Shown here in pieces: positions 30,083-39,438 of a stretch of 64,000 nt of DNA (within the stretch, counting starts at the first letter, position 1; each line of letters opens with the position of its first letter). This stretch comes from Enterococcus plantarum (lineage in GTDB: Bacteria; Bacillota; Bacilli; Lactobacillales; Enterococcaceae): NCBI RefSeq assembly GCF_001730295.1, contig NZ_MIKA01000049.1:62001-126000 (forward strand). Reading direction: 5' to 3'. Under the pieces are notes generated by a model. It worked only from the letters and a program-made list of their open reading frames with translations. It had not been told where the DNA came from and did not search any database. The translations under genes and the position numbers were made by a program.

Positions 30083-31150
30083 TTATTTTTTCTCACCAAA
30101 AGCATTCGTATTTTCATATCGATCAAAATGAAGTGTATCACTCTTTAAGTAGTCATAGATATTCTTAACGATTTCGATACCCTCTGACATTGATTTTTCA
30201 TAATTGATTTGATTGATCTCACCTGGATAATACACTTGCTTAAATCCATCAGCTGCTGGAATTTCATGTAGCTCTTCTACCATACCGTCCACTGATTCTT
30301 TAAACATCTCTAAATCAGTGAAGCGTTTTGGATCAATCAAAATATACATTTGGCCAACATTACGTCCTTTACTAATATCGTCATACATTGAAGAAACGTG
30401 TTTTCCAAATGGTAAGCCTAAAAGCATACCTGATAAAATATCTACCATCATCATCAAGCCATAGCCTTTTGGTCCTGCAATCGGTAATAATCCATTGACT
30501 TTGTGAGGATCAGTTGTTGGTTTCCCTTCTTTATCAACTGCCCATGTATCGGGTATATCTTTATTTTTAGAACGAGCATCTAAAACTTTACCCCATGCTT
30601 GGACCGTTGTTGCCATATCAAAAACCACTGGCTCATGACCTTTTCTAGGTGCTGCAAAAGCAATTGGATTGGTTCCAAAATAATTTTCTTTGCCACCAAA
30701 TGGTACAACCATCGGATCGGATTGACACATTGCTATGGCAATCAAATCTTGTTGCGCTGCTTTTTTCACGTAATAAGATAACGCGCCACTGTGGCTGATT
30801 TTAGAAATCCCGACTGCTGCAACTCCTGATTTTTTTGCCATGTCAATAGCATAACCCAATCCGACATCCGCAACGAATTGTCCAGCTCCATTTTTACCGT
30901 GGACGATTCCTGAACTTGGTCCAGTTTCTTCGAATTCTATTTCTGGTTCAAGCGTTACGCCGCCTTTATCGATTTGTTCTGCATAATATTCTACTCTAAC
31001 AGCTCCATGTGAGTGGATGCCGCATGCATCTGCAAATACTAAATGTCTTGCCACTTCGTCTGCATGTTCTTGTTTTAAACCAGCTGTTGTCAATTTTTTT
31101 TCAATTAAATCATGCAATTCTTCTGGTTTCACTAAAACAGTTTCATTCAT
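30083..31150 (-). CDS. allD: Ureidoglycolate dehydrogenase, paralogue 2
   Basis: Second Ldh2-family enzyme, 355 residues, with the same motifs as its neighbour: DACGIHSHGAVRVEYY, KISHSGALSYYV, CQSDPMVVPFGG and GPKGYGLMMMVDILSG. It lies 20 bp after allE and is probably the ancestral copy because it keeps the tighter operon spacing. The pair may divide substrates (ureidoglycolate against another 2-hydroxy acid) or cofactors. Ribosome site GAGGAAG. Confidence 0.9.
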   Translation of the reverse strand: MNETVLVKPEELHDLIEKKLTTAGLKQEHADEVARHLVFADACGIHSHGAVRVEYYAEQIDKGGVTLEPEIEFEETGPSSGIVHGKNGAGQFVADVGLGYAIDMAKKSGVAAVGISKISHSGALSYYVKKAAQQDLIAIAMCQSDPMVVPFGGKENYFGTNPIAFAAPRKGHEPVVFDMATTVQAWGKVLDARSKNKDIPDTWAVDKEGKPTTDPHKVNGLLPIAGPKGYGLMMMVDILSGMLLGLPFGKHVSSMYDDISKGRNVGQMYILIDPKRFTDLEMFKESVDGMVEELHEIPAADGFKQVYYPGEINQINYEKSMSEGIEIVKNIYDYLKSDTLHFDRYENTNAFGEKK

Positions 31151-31170
31151 TCTTAAACTTCCTCTTCAAA

Positions 31171-31956
31171 TTAAATTTCTGGATCACGATTGCAATCTTT
31201 TGAATAAACGTACATTAAAGGCTCGTCACGACCTACAGCATACGCTGCTTGTTGAACATATGAACTCATGAAAATGTAGTCCCCTTTTTCGACTGGCATC
31301 CATTCATTGTCTAAGTTGTACATTCCTTGTCCAGAAAGTAAATACGCACCATGTTCTTGATAATGTGTTTCAATATAACCATGACTTGCTCCTGGTTCAA
31401 ATGAAAGAATGTGGAAGTTCATATCAAAGCCTAAATCTTTAGGTAAGAAGTCCCATAAAAGTACGTCTTTCATGCCTTCGTACTCGATTGGTTCCATATC
31501 ATTCACATTACCGACTACTTTATGCGCTTCGTAGCCTTCCAATGGTTGATAACGTTTTTTGTATAAGAAAATTTCAGTATCTGCATCTTGCCCATTTTCT
31601 AGGTACATCAACGTACTTGCAGGAAGATATGCATAACCACCTTTTGTTAGTTCATGTGTCTCAGAACCATCATTGACTTTTAAAATACCATCGATTACAT
31701 AGACGATTGTTTCAACACCTTCTCCGCCGAAACCACGTTGGTTTTTTCCATCTTTATGCATTGTAATGATATAATCAACAAAGTTTGCTCCTAATTGTTT
31801 AGAACCTAAAATCGAGCAGTCACAATTTTCAAATCCAGGAATCACGTTATTTACTAAACCATCATGAGGAATCAATGCATAATTATTTTTTTTAATAACA
31901 GCTCTAGAGGATAATAAACCATCTAAATAACCTGTTTGATTATTCTTATAACCCAT
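31171..31956 (-). CDS. allE: (S)-ureidoglycine aminohydrolase
   Basis: Releases ammonia from (S)-ureidoglycine to give (S)-ureidoglycolate; the protein is Mn-dependent. Bicupin of 261 residues. N-terminal [22 protein letters not shown] and the C-terminal metal-binding cupin with [27 protein letters not shown] (about 186-212) match the AllE/YlbA family. It is the second gene of the allC unit, 21 bp after allC. Ribosome site GTAGGAG. Confidence 0.93.
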   Translation of the reverse strand: MGYKNNQTGYLDGLLSSRAVIKKNNYALIPHDGLVNNVIPGFENCDCSILGSKQLGANFVDYIITMHKDGKNQRGFGGEGVETIVYVIDGILKVNDGSETHELTKGGYAYLPASTLMYLENGQDADTEIFLYKKRYQPLEGYEAHKVVGNVNDMEPIEYEGMKDVLLWDFLPKDLGFDMNFHILSFEPGASHGYIETHYQEHGAYLLSGQGMYNLDNEWMPVEKGDYIFMSSYVQQAAYAVGRDEPLMYVYSKDCNRDPEI

Positions 31957-31977
31957 TTTTATTTCTCCTACTTTCTT

Positions 31978-33204
31978 TTATTTATAAGCTAATTCATATA
32001 ATGTGCTCGCCAAAACTTTAACACCGTTCACTAAATCATCAATATCTGTCGCTTCTGCAGGATTATGACTGATCCCATTGATACTTGGTACAAAAATCAT
32101 TGCTGTTGGGAAGTTTGGCGCAATAATTTGAGAATCATGTCCAGCTCCGCTATGCATTACTTTGTATTTCATATTTTCAGCAATAGCTGCCGTTTCGATT
32201 GCTGTTACAATTTCTTCGTTCATTGGAACTGGTGCTTCGTCCATCCATAGGTCGATATCGATTTCTAAGCCATGTTTCGCCGCAATATCTTTCATTAGTT
32301 GTTCAATTTCTGCCGTAAATGAATGAAGTTCTCCACTGTCTGTATGACGACAATCCATTGTAAACAGAACTTCACCTGGTACTACATTAACTGTATTCGG
32401 TTTCGGTTCAACTTTACCGAATGTCAATACAAGAGGATCGCCAACTTCTAATGCACGATCGATCGCTTGTGAACAAATCTTAGAGAAAGCGTAAACAGCA
32501 TCTTTACGGTATCCCATTGGTGTTGTTCCAGCATGATTGGCTTCACCTTTCAAGACAATCGTATAACGTCTTTGACCTGCAATATTATTCACGACACCAA
32601 TTTGCAATTGTTCTTTTTCAAGAACCGTTCCTTGCTCAATATGAATTTCTACGAATGCTTTGATATCCTCTCTAGATGCTTTAGTCTCATCTCTAAAATC
32701 AAAACCATGACGTCTCATTTCTTCAACAAACTTCAATCCTTCAAAGTCAGCGATATCAATGACATCTTCTTTTTTCGCTTCGCCAACGAAATTTTTACTT
32801 CCCCAGAATACTGTTGGGAAACGACTGCCTTCTTCTTCAGCCATTGAAATAACTTCTAAAGAACGTTTCGGTTTACCATGTGTTTCTAATAAATATTGGA
32901 TTGCAACATACGCTGCGATTACACCAAATTGACCATCTAAATTCCCACCATTCACGACGGTATCGATGTGCGAACCAGATAAAATCGTTTCTTCTGGATG
33001 TTCTGTACCTTCTACTCTACCAAAGAGGTTGCCGATCTCATCAAATGAAGCTGTCATACCAATAGCTTCTAATTTTTCTTTTACAAATTTTTGCGCTTCC
33101 AACCAAGAATCTGAATACAATAATCGTGTCATTCCACCCGTTGGATCGTTGCCAATACTTGATAAGTGATCAATATTTTCTTGTAAAACGTTTTTTAAAT
33201 CCAT
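31978..33204 (-). CDS. allC: Allantoate amidohydrolase
   Basis: Hydrolyses allantoate to (S)-ureidoglycine, ammonia and CO2. Zn/Mn-dependent M20-type amidase, 408 residues. Metal ligands visible: SGSHIDTVVNGGNLDGQFG (His and Asp), AEEEGSRFP (Glu pair), FVEIHIEQG (His) and the late HSGAGHDSQ. The ATG at 33202-33204 is better spaced from AGAGGGAG than the ATG at 33211-33213. It is first in allC-allE-allD-allD-fdrA-allG-allH-arcC; a putative cre site lies about 35 bp upstream. Confidence 0.93.
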   Translation of the reverse strand: MDLKNVLQENIDHLSSIGNDPTGGMTRLLYSDSWLEAQKFVKEKLEAIGMTASFDEIGNLFGRVEGTEHPEETILSGSHIDTVVNGGNLDGQFGVIAAYVAIQYLLETHGKPKRSLEVISMAEEEGSRFPTVFWGSKNFVGEAKKEDVIDIADFEGLKFVEEMRRHGFDFRDETKASREDIKAFVEIHIEQGTVLEKEQLQIGVVNNIAGQRRYTIVLKGEANHAGTTPMGYRKDAVYAFSKICSQAIDRALEVGDPLVLTFGKVEPKPNTVNVVPGEVLFTMDCRHTDSGELHSFTAEIEQLMKDIAAKHGLEIDIDLWMDEAPVPMNEEIVTAIETAAIAENMKYKVMHSGAGHDSQIIAPNFPTAMIFVPSINGISHNPAEATDIDDLVNGVKVLASTLYELAYK

Positions 33205-33238
33205 TTGATACATCTCCCTCTTTTATTATCCTATTCAT

Positions 33239-33252
33239 TGTAAGCGGTTGCC
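33239..33252. promoter_or_regulatory. Putative CcpA cre site upstream of allC
   Basis: TGTAAGCGGTTGCC fits the cre consensus except for the last base. The same ATTGTAAGCGGT core precedes MFS gene 2 and the SBP operon. TTTGTGC (33295-33301) and CACAAA (33276-33281) lie next to it. The rest of the 393-bp gap 33205-33597 shows no gene; the hydrolase upstream region has a TAGAAT-like -10 near 33398 without a good -35. Confidence 0.55.
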
Positions 33253-33597
33253 CGTTTTCACACACTATCCATATTTCACAAATTAACCGCCATCTTTGTG
33301 CGCATTAAACATAAAGACTGGGGCTATTTGGGTTAAAATAGAAATAAGTTAGTGAAATTTATTTAGATTTGTAAACTAACTCTTCAAAAAATGGTAGAAT
33401 GCAGATAAGTCAAAAAGCATCTCAGTCATTTTTGAGAAAATGTTACCATGCTACTCATTTGCTTTGCAACGTGTAAAAAACACAATGTAATTAAAAATTG
33501 CTATTGATTGCGCCTGAGATTGTTCTTGCACCAAAGGACTTGGTACACGGTCTAGTAGAGCGGTGCGTTGTTACATAAAATTCAAGGAGGACTTTTA

Positions 33598-34461
33598 ATG
33601 ATAAAACAAACATTTCTTTACAGTAAACTAGATGAGTTAGATTTATCCATGACTTTTTACTCAAATCCAAACGGGTCTTCTGCAAAAGCGACTCTTCTCT
33701 ACTTCCATGGTGGTGGACTTCTTTACGGAACCAAGGATGATTTGCCAGAAATTTATTGTAAACTTTTGGTAGAAAATGATTATAACTTATTGACTGTCGA
33801 TTATCCATTAGCTCCTGAAGTAAAACTGCCAACTATTATTACTTGCATAAAAGAAGCAATTAATTGGTTCTTGGAACATTATCAAACAGCATTAGGTCTA
33901 GAAAATTCTGATTATTTCTTATTTGGACGTTCCGCGGGTGGTTTTCTTTCTTATTTACTATCTGCTCGCTATCCTTGTCCAAAACAAAAAGGCTTAATTA
34001 GTTTTTACGGCTATTATGATTTAACAAATTCGGCATTTAATCAGCCTAGCAGCTATTATAATCAATTTCCAAAAATAGCCCCTCTGACGGCCCAAGAGTT
34101 GATTTATCCTAACCCCATTACAGAAGTTTCTATTAATGAACGGTTCTCACTTTATTTATCTGGTCGACAGTTTGGCAATTGGTTAAGTTATCTTGTCAAA
34201 ACTCCTAGTGAAAAAGAAACCTTTAGTCTAACGGACGTGGAACTTGCTAAACTTCCTCCTGCATTTTTAGCCCATAGTGCAGCCGATCAAGATGTGCCCG
34301 TTGAAGTTTCTCGTATTGCCAGTGAAAAACTTTCCAATGTAACGTACGAAGAAGTTGAGCATCTCCCCCATGATTTCGATGGTGACATTACTAAAAATGA
34401 AGGACTTCAAACTTATAATGCTCTAATTAAATGGTTAGATAGCCTAGTATCTACTGCTTGA
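33598..34461 (+). CDS. Alpha/beta hydrolase
   Basis: Serine hydrolase of the hormone-sensitive-lipase-like group, 287 residues, cytoplasmic. The oxyanion-hole motif HGGG is in YFHGGGLLYGTKDD (about 38-52), the nucleophile elbow in FGRSAGGFLS (G-R-S-A-G, about 115-124), and a late acidic/His pair in SAADQDVPVE and EHLPHDFDG completes the triad. The substrate is unknown; esterases of this shape act on small acyl esters. The start follows AAGGAGG (33584-33590). It is transcribed away from the ureide island and converges with tig. Confidence 0.85.
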   Translation: MIKQTFLYSKLDELDLSMTFYSNPNGSSAKATLLYFHGGGLLYGTKDDLPEIYCKLLVENDYNLLTVDYPLAPEVKLPTIITCIKEAINWFLEHYQTALGLENSDYFLFGRSAGGFLSYLLSARYPCPKQKGLISFYGYYDLTNSAFNQPSSYYNQFPKIAPLTAQELIYPNPITEVSINERFSLYLSGRQFGNWLSYLVKTPSEKETFSLTDVELAKLPPAFLAHSAADQDVPVEVSRIASEKLSNVTYEEVEHLPHDFDGDITKNEGLQTYNALIKWLDSLVSTA

Positions 34462-34495
34462 TTTTAACATAATTATTTCCTTCTATTAATCTAGA

Positions 34496-34529
34496 AAAAG
34501 ACATTCCCGATTATTCAGGAATGTCTTTT
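34496..34529. terminator. Bidirectional terminator between the hydrolase and tig
   Basis: Perfect 12-base arms AAAAGACATTCC (34496-34507) and GGAATGTCTTTT (34518-34529) with a 10-base loop. Confidence 0.88.
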
Positions 34530-34538
34530 GTAGTATCT

Positions 34539-35822
34539 TTATTTTTCAGTTGCAGTTTCAGTAATAACTTCTACTGCACGTTTCATGCGGATATCATGTT
34601 TCAACATATCTTCAGTTAAAACTTTTTTCACTTGATCGATTGGCATATTGTATTGTTCAGATAATTCTTTGATTTCATTGTCAATATCTTCTTGAGATAC
34701 TTCAATATCTTCAGCTTTAGCAATTGCTTCGATCACAAGGTTTGTTTTCGTACGAACTTCTGCTTCTGCTTCAAATTGTTTGTGCAAGTCAGCTTCAGTT
34801 GTTCCAGTTAATTGATAATACATATCTGGAGCGATTCCTTGACGTTGCATGTTGTTTAAGAATTCATCCATTGAACGGTGAACTTCGTCATGTACCATTA
34901 CATGTGGAAGGTCAACGATTTCAGCATTATCAACAGCTTGACGGATAGCTGCTTCGTCTTTTGCTTCTATTGCAGCAGCTTCTTTAGATTCTGTTAATTC
35001 TTTACGGTATTTTTCTTTTAATTCGTCTAATGATTCAACTGAATCGTCAACGTCTTTTGCAAATTCATCATCTAATGTTGGTAATTCTAATGCCTTCACT
35101 TCGTGAACTTTCACTTGGAAAACAGCTTCTTTACCTGCTAAATCTTCAGCTTGGTAATCTTCTGGGAATGTTACTTTTACTTCAACTTCTTCGCCTGCTT
35201 TTTTACCAACTAATTGTTCTTCAAAGCCTGGGATGAAAGAGTTAGAACCTAATTCAAGAGAATAGTTTTCGCCTTTTCCACCTTCAAAAGCTTCGCCATC
35301 TTTAAATCCTTCAAAATCGATTACGACAGTGTCGCCTTCAACAGCTGCTTCATCTTCTTTGATTACTAATTCAGCTTGTGCATCTAAGTCACGTTGGATG
35401 CGTGCATCTAAGTCTTCGTCTGTTACTTCACGGTCTTGCTTTTCAACTGTTAAGTTTTTGTATTCGCCTAATTTAACTTCAGGTTTTACAGTCACTTCAG
35501 CAGTTACAACCCAATCTTCCCCTTTATTCATGCTTTCAACATCAATTTTAGGTTGAGAGACAGGATCGATTCCAGCTTCTTTCACAGCTGCTTCATATAC
35601 TTCTGGTAATACTGCATTCAAAGCATCTTCATACAATGCTTCTTCACCATACATACGGTTGAATACTTGACGTGACACTTTTCCTTTACGGAATCCTGGG
35701 ACGTTAAGATTTTTTTTGACTTTATCGAATGCTTGTTTCAAGCCTTTTTCAATTAGAGTTTGATCAACTGAAAAAGTTAACACACCATCATTGGTGCCTT
35801 TTTTTTCAAATTTCGCAGACAT
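34539..35822 (-). CDS. tig: Trigger factor (ribosome-associated chaperone)
   Basis: Binds near the ribosomal exit tunnel and helps nascent chains fold. 427 residues, the usual length. N-terminal ribosome-binding domain with the signature [15 protein letters not shown] (about 34-48, GFRxGxxP-like), FKBP-type PPIase domain (about 160-245; [20 protein letters not shown]) and C-terminal helical chaperone domain. The ATG at 35820-35822 follows GGAGGG; the longer frame to 35855 has no ribosome site. It has a strong promoter of its own. Confidence 0.96.
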   Translation of the reverse strand: MSAKFEKKGTNDGVLTFSVDQTLIEKGLKQAFDKVKKNLNVPGFRKGKVSRQVFNRMYGEEALYEDALNAVLPEVYEAAVKEAGIDPVSQPKIDVESMNKGEDWVVTAEVTVKPEVKLGEYKNLTVEKQDREVTDEDLDARIQRDLDAQAELVIKEDEAAVEGDTVVIDFEGFKDGEAFEGGKGENYSLELGSNSFIPGFEEQLVGKKAGEEVEVKVTFPEDYQAEDLAGKEAVFQVKVHEVKALELPTLDDEFAKDVDDSVESLDELKEKYRKELTESKEAAAIEAKDEAAIRQAVDNAEIVDLPHVMVHDEVHRSMDEFLNNMQRQGIAPDMYYQLTGTTEADLHKQFEAEAEVRTKTNLVIEAIAKAEDIEVSQEDIDNEIKELSEQYNMPIDQVKKVLTEDMLKHDIRMKRAVEVITETATEK

Positions 35823-35880
35823 TTGTTTCCCTCCGAATAACTTAATTTTATACATGAATTTATGTTATGCATACCTTTAA

Positions 35881-35909
35881 ATAGTACACTATCACTGGTT
35901 AAATGTAAA
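35881..35909 (-). promoter_or_regulatory. Promoter of tig
   Basis: Minus strand TTTACA (-35), a 17-bp spacer and TACTAT (-10), about 60 bp upstream of the tig start. Confidence 0.7.
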
Positions 35910-35992
35910 CATTTTAGGTGAGAAGAAGGGAAATAAACTGATTTTTTGAATTGTAAAATGAATTACTTCATAAACGAACTAGACTAACTTGC

Positions 35993-37213
35993 CTATTTTT
36001 TATATTTTTCGGCTAATTTTAAATACTCATTATGGATCTCTAAATTATTTGAACTTTTCTTTTTTAACTTAAGATAGGCTCTTTTGACAAGTTTGCTTTT
36101 TACACCAAAGTATAGCCAAGAAGCTACTCCACCGATCAAAAGTGACAGCGTAATAATTGAAACAAAAAAACCAGGTTCATCATTTTGATCAGACATCATC
36201 AATAGAATCAGTGACATTAAAAAAGCTACTATACCTGAACGGTATTTTTTCTTGTAGTGCCTGTTTATTTTAGAAAATTCGTCATCTGGAAAATTATGTA
36301 TAGACGGTTTATCGCCAACAACTTTTACATTTTCTTTATCTGTAGCAGTAATTAAAACTTCGTGCATAACCTCATTTGATTGGTACTCAAGATTCCAAAT
36401 AGGAACGTAAACAAATTCCGAAAAAACTTCATATTTTAGATTTGTTACCGTTGCATTTCTGTTCCTATCCCCAGGTAATACTTTCTGCATCTCACTTTCA
36501 GCTGCATATTGAACGACACTGTGAAACAAGCTTTGCGTTTTCATTACTTCATTAGTGGAAATTTTAAATTGGTTTGTCCCACTTAAATAATGGTCATCAT
36601 ACGGAACCATTTTTGAAATCGAAGGTTTGAACGATGAAATTGAAAACAGTTTATCTGCTTGTGCATTCATTTCTTCTGAGACAGAAAAAAACGAAAAACA
36701 TTCTCCTGTTATACTTCCATCACTGTATGACCAGTTTTCCATAGTATTGTCTTGATTGTTACTATAACAGATTTCAGCTCCCCAATTACATTCATAGCTT
36801 ATTGTAACAACTGAAAATGGCATATAAATTTGTTTTAACGTGATATTCGTTATATCTATTGGACTCTCCTGGTCAGTGCCAATCCACTCATAAAAATGCA
36901 TCTTTGCCCGCTCTTTTTCCACTTGAAAAGGGATAACTTTATCTGCTTGATAAAAACGAGAACTAGCATCCAACTCTTTCTTCGTTGAAAAAGTCGACTT
37001 ACAATGGTTACACTCAAATTGCTGCTTTTCAATATTAAACACAATCGAAGCTCCACAGTTTAGACAAGTTTCACCAGATTTATTTTTTCTATTCATTGCT
37101 TCTTGGATCTCATCTAATAATCTCCCACAATGCGGACAATATTTGGCATCTAAATCGTTCAATTGACCACCACATGCCTTGCATTTATTCGGGACTAGTA
37201 AACCATCAGCCAC
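35993..37213 (-). CDS. Zinc-ribbon membrane protein, YdjG-like
   Basis: About 406 residues. Two four-cysteine zinc ribbons at the N terminus (CKACGG...CPHCG and CLNCG...CNHC), a central beta-rich region with IPFQVEKERAKMHFYEWIG, and two C-terminal membrane helices (FLMSLILLMM and FFVSIITLSLLIGGVASWLYFGV). The layout resembles Bacillus YdjG, a TFIIB-type zinc-ribbon protein made with a PspA homologue; no such partner is nearby. The frame is open to 37297, but AGGAGGT is followed by GTG at 37211-37213, which I take as the start; the alternative ATG at 37297 lacks a ribosome site. Function unknown. Confidence 0.75.
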   Translation of the reverse strand: MADGLLVPNKCKACGGQLNDLDAKYCPHCGRLLDEIQEAMNRKNKSGETCLNCGASIVFNIEKQQFECNHCKSTFSTKKELDASSRFYQADKVIPFQVEKERAKMHFYEWIGTDQESPIDITNITLKQIYMPFSVVTISYECNWGAEICYSNNQDNTMENWSYSDGSITGECFSFFSVSEEMNAQADKLFSISSFKPSISKMVPYDDHYLSGTNQFKISTNEVMKTQSLFHSVVQYAAESEMQKVLPGDRNRNATVTNLKYEVFSEFVYVPIWNLEYQSNEVMHEVLITATDKENVKVVGDKPSIHNFPDDEFSKINRHYKKKYRSGIVAFLMSLILLMMSDQNDEPGFFVSIITLSLLIGGVASWLYFGVKSKLVKRAYLKLKKKSSNNLEIHNEYLKLAEKYKK

Positions 37214-37305
37214 CACTTTACCTCCTAAAAATCTTTCAGATATTGTCTCATAGATTTTTTTAATAGTAAACAAAAGTAAGAGCTTTTTATAATCCAAAAT
37301 ACACT

Positions 37306-37333
37306 AAAACCTGCAACTTTCTAGCTGCAGGTC
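37306..37333 (-). terminator. Terminator of the gfr-like PTS operon
   Basis: Stem ACCTGCA / TGCAGGT (37309-37315 and 37326-37332) followed on the minus strand by TTTT. Confidence 0.75.
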
Positions 37334-37345
37334 GTTTCCTTCATT

Positions 37346-38350
37346 TTAATAATCAAACTGACGATAATAACGTCTAATATCTAACGGATGGCAATTCAAT
37401 TGTTCAACATGAGCATCAATACGTTGTGTTACACAATGCATCAACAAGAATGACAAAACTCGTCCACGATATTTTTCACTGATCCCCGCAACTGGATAAT
37501 CCTTTGAATCAATAATCGTATAGTTAGCGCAAATACGCGGTAACAAATTCGCTACTCTTTCAGACAATGGACGTTGTTCATCCTCACCAATAAATAAAGT
37601 GACTGCTGTTGTTTCCTCCACGATTTCTAACGTTCCGTGTAGAAATTCAGCCGCATGAATTGATTTTGAAGGCAACCAACTTTGCTCTTCCCAGTAACAC
37701 ATTGCATAAGAATAGACTGCGCCCCATTGATTACCAGCCCCGATGAAATAATGCATATCATCGTGACGATGCGCTTGGGCAAATTTTAACCCAAAGTCAT
37801 CCGCTTTTTTCTCAGCTTCAACTAAACCAACTGGAAGATGTTCTTCTAGTTCTTGATAATATTCTTCATACTCATCAAATTCGCCATTATTTTTCATCAA
37901 TCGATCTGCTAGCATAAAGAACTTGATTTGTTCCGTTCCTGGTGCTGGATACGTCACAACATAATCACATTTTTCTGCTAGAATACTTCCTTTTGCATCA
38001 ATAAAACCGATCAATGTTGCGCCAACTGTTTTAATTTCTTCCACCGCTTTGACAACTTCTTGAGTTGTGCCGGTTACAGAAGACAAAATAACGATCGAGT
38101 CTTTGGTTAAGCGGCGATTACCAGTTGTATAGTATTCAGCAGCATGTTGTACATAAACAGGTAGATTACTTTTTCCATTAATGTACGTCACTACTTGCAT
38201 CGCTGAGGCATAGGTTCCGCCAATGCCGAGATAATAAATAGAATCAAACCCTTTTTCCCAAACTTCATCCACCATTTTTTCAACTTGTGGACGTAGTGCT
38301 AAAGCCCCTTTGATATCTTCTATTTGCTTTGTTTCGTTAAATTTTAACAT
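37346..38350 (-). CDS. gfrF: SIS-domain sugar-amine deglycase, GfrF/FrlB-like
   Basis: 334-residue protein with two SIS sugar-isomerase domains (about 35-165 and 190-320), soluble. It belongs with FrlB/GfrF, which split fructoselysine 6-phosphate into lysine and glucose 6-phosphate. Seen: YYLGIGGTYASAMQ, SSVTGTTQEVVKA phosphate loop, and the C-terminal AAEFLHGTLEIVEE and RRYYRQFDY ends typical of FrlB. It is the last gene of a mannose-family PTS operon that also encodes a second SIS protein, the arrangement of the gfrABCDEF locus. The exact Amadori substrate is inferred from context. Ribosome site AAGGAG. Confidence 0.75.
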   Translation of the reverse strand: MLKFNETKQIEDIKGALALRPQVEKMVDEVWEKGFDSIYYLGIGGTYASAMQVVTYINGKSNLPVYVQHAAEYYTTGNRRLTKDSIVILSSVTGTTQEVVKAVEEIKTVGATLIGFIDAKGSILAEKCDYVVTYPAPGTEQIKFFMLADRLMKNNGEFDEYEEYYQELEEHLPVGLVEAEKKADDFGLKFAQAHRHDDMHYFIGAGNQWGAVYSYAMCYWEEQSWLPSKSIHAAEFLHGTLEIVEETTAVTLFIGEDEQRPLSERVANLLPRICANYTIIDSKDYPVAGISEKYRGRVLSFLLMHCVTQRIDAHVEQLNCHPLDIRRYYRQFDY

Positions 38351-38362
38351 GGTTTACGCTCC

Positions 38363-39412
38363 TTAAATTTTACTTTTTAATACTTGGTCAAAATCATCAA
38401 AAATTCGTTTATTTAAATCGATTCCTTTACCTGTAGCAATTTGATACGCGAGGTATTGGAAGGGAATCACTAATAAAAGTGGACTGATTTTTTCAGGTGT
38501 TTCAATAGATAGACTTAGTGTTTTAGGTTCTGATATTGCACTCGTTGTAATCGTGTAACAGGCAGCAACATATTCACTTAAATAAGTCTTTAATATGTGG
38601 CTTCTTTCATGCAGTCTATTGTCATTTTCAATAAAAAATAGCGAATGGTTACCGTTTGCTTCTAGATAAGGGCCATGCATATACGCTTCAAGTTCAAATC
38701 CTTGCGATGGTAAACGGACCGTTTCCGTAAATTTGGTTTCAAATTCTTTAGCCGTCCCTAAATTTGGTCCATAGCCAATCGTAATAAAACGGGAGCCAGC
38801 AAGTAAATCTGCTTGATTCTTTAACCAAAATTCGTTCGTTTTTTCAATAACTAGATTGATTTGACGAATAGCGTTCTTTAATTCCGATAATTCACTTTTT
38901 AATTTCACTTGATCGACTGATTCATTTTGATACGCTATACGTAACCCTAACAACATTAGATTCAACACAGTTGCTAAATAACCTTTTGTGACAAACCCGA
39001 CCATCTCAATACCCATATTTAACTCTACTACTTCATCCACCACTTTTGTGATTGGACTTTTTGCATCACTGGTTAATGCAATTGTTTTGATTGATCTCGT
39101 CTGAGTTAGTTTTTCTACTGCTTGAATGGTAGACGTACTTTTACCGCTTTGTGAAACCGCAATGATCAAATCAATGTTCGGATCAATTTTTCCATAATGT
39201 AGAAAATTAAACGGTTCTTCTATTTGAACGTAGACTGGCGCCGTCTCTTCTATATAGTTTTTTGCAGATAAGCAGGCATTATAAGAAGACCCCGTCGCTA
39301 AAATCAAGCAGTGTTTAACATGCTTCACATCGGTTTGCGCAACATCAAATGATTCAATAATGCTTTCCAATGTTTCTTGTTCTTGATTAATATAATCCAA
39401 CATTGTTTCCAC
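38363..39412 (-). CDS. gfrE: SIS-domain sugar-amine deglycase, GfrE-like
   Basis: 349-residue double SIS-domain protein related to the isomerase half of glucosamine-6-phosphate synthase. It has ATGSSYNACLSAKNY, VSQSGKSTSTIQAVE and the late HGPYLEANGNHSLFF. In gfr operons this partner handles glucoselysine 6-phosphate. The start is a GTG (39410-39412) after GTGAGGTGA at ideal spacing; an ATG three codons later is too far away. It lies between the PTS genes and gfrF. Confidence 0.75.
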   Translation of the reverse strand: METMLDYINQEQETLESIIESFDVAQTDVKHVKHCLILATGSSYNACLSAKNYIEETAPVYVQIEEPFNFLHYGKIDPNIDLIIAVSQSGKSTSTIQAVEKLTQTRSIKTIALTSDAKSPITKVVDEVVELNMGIEMVGFVTKGYLATVLNLMLLGLRIAYQNESVDQVKLKSELSELKNAIRQINLVIEKTNEFWLKNQADLLAGSRFITIGYGPNLGTAKEFETKFTETVRLPSQGFELEAYMHGPYLEANGNHSLFFIENDNRLHERSHILKTYLSEYVAACYTITTSAISEPKTLSLSIETPEKISPLLLVIPFQYLAYQIATGKGIDLNKRIFDDFDQVLKSKI

Positions 39413-39438
39413 TGAATCTCACCTCACTATGGATTTGC

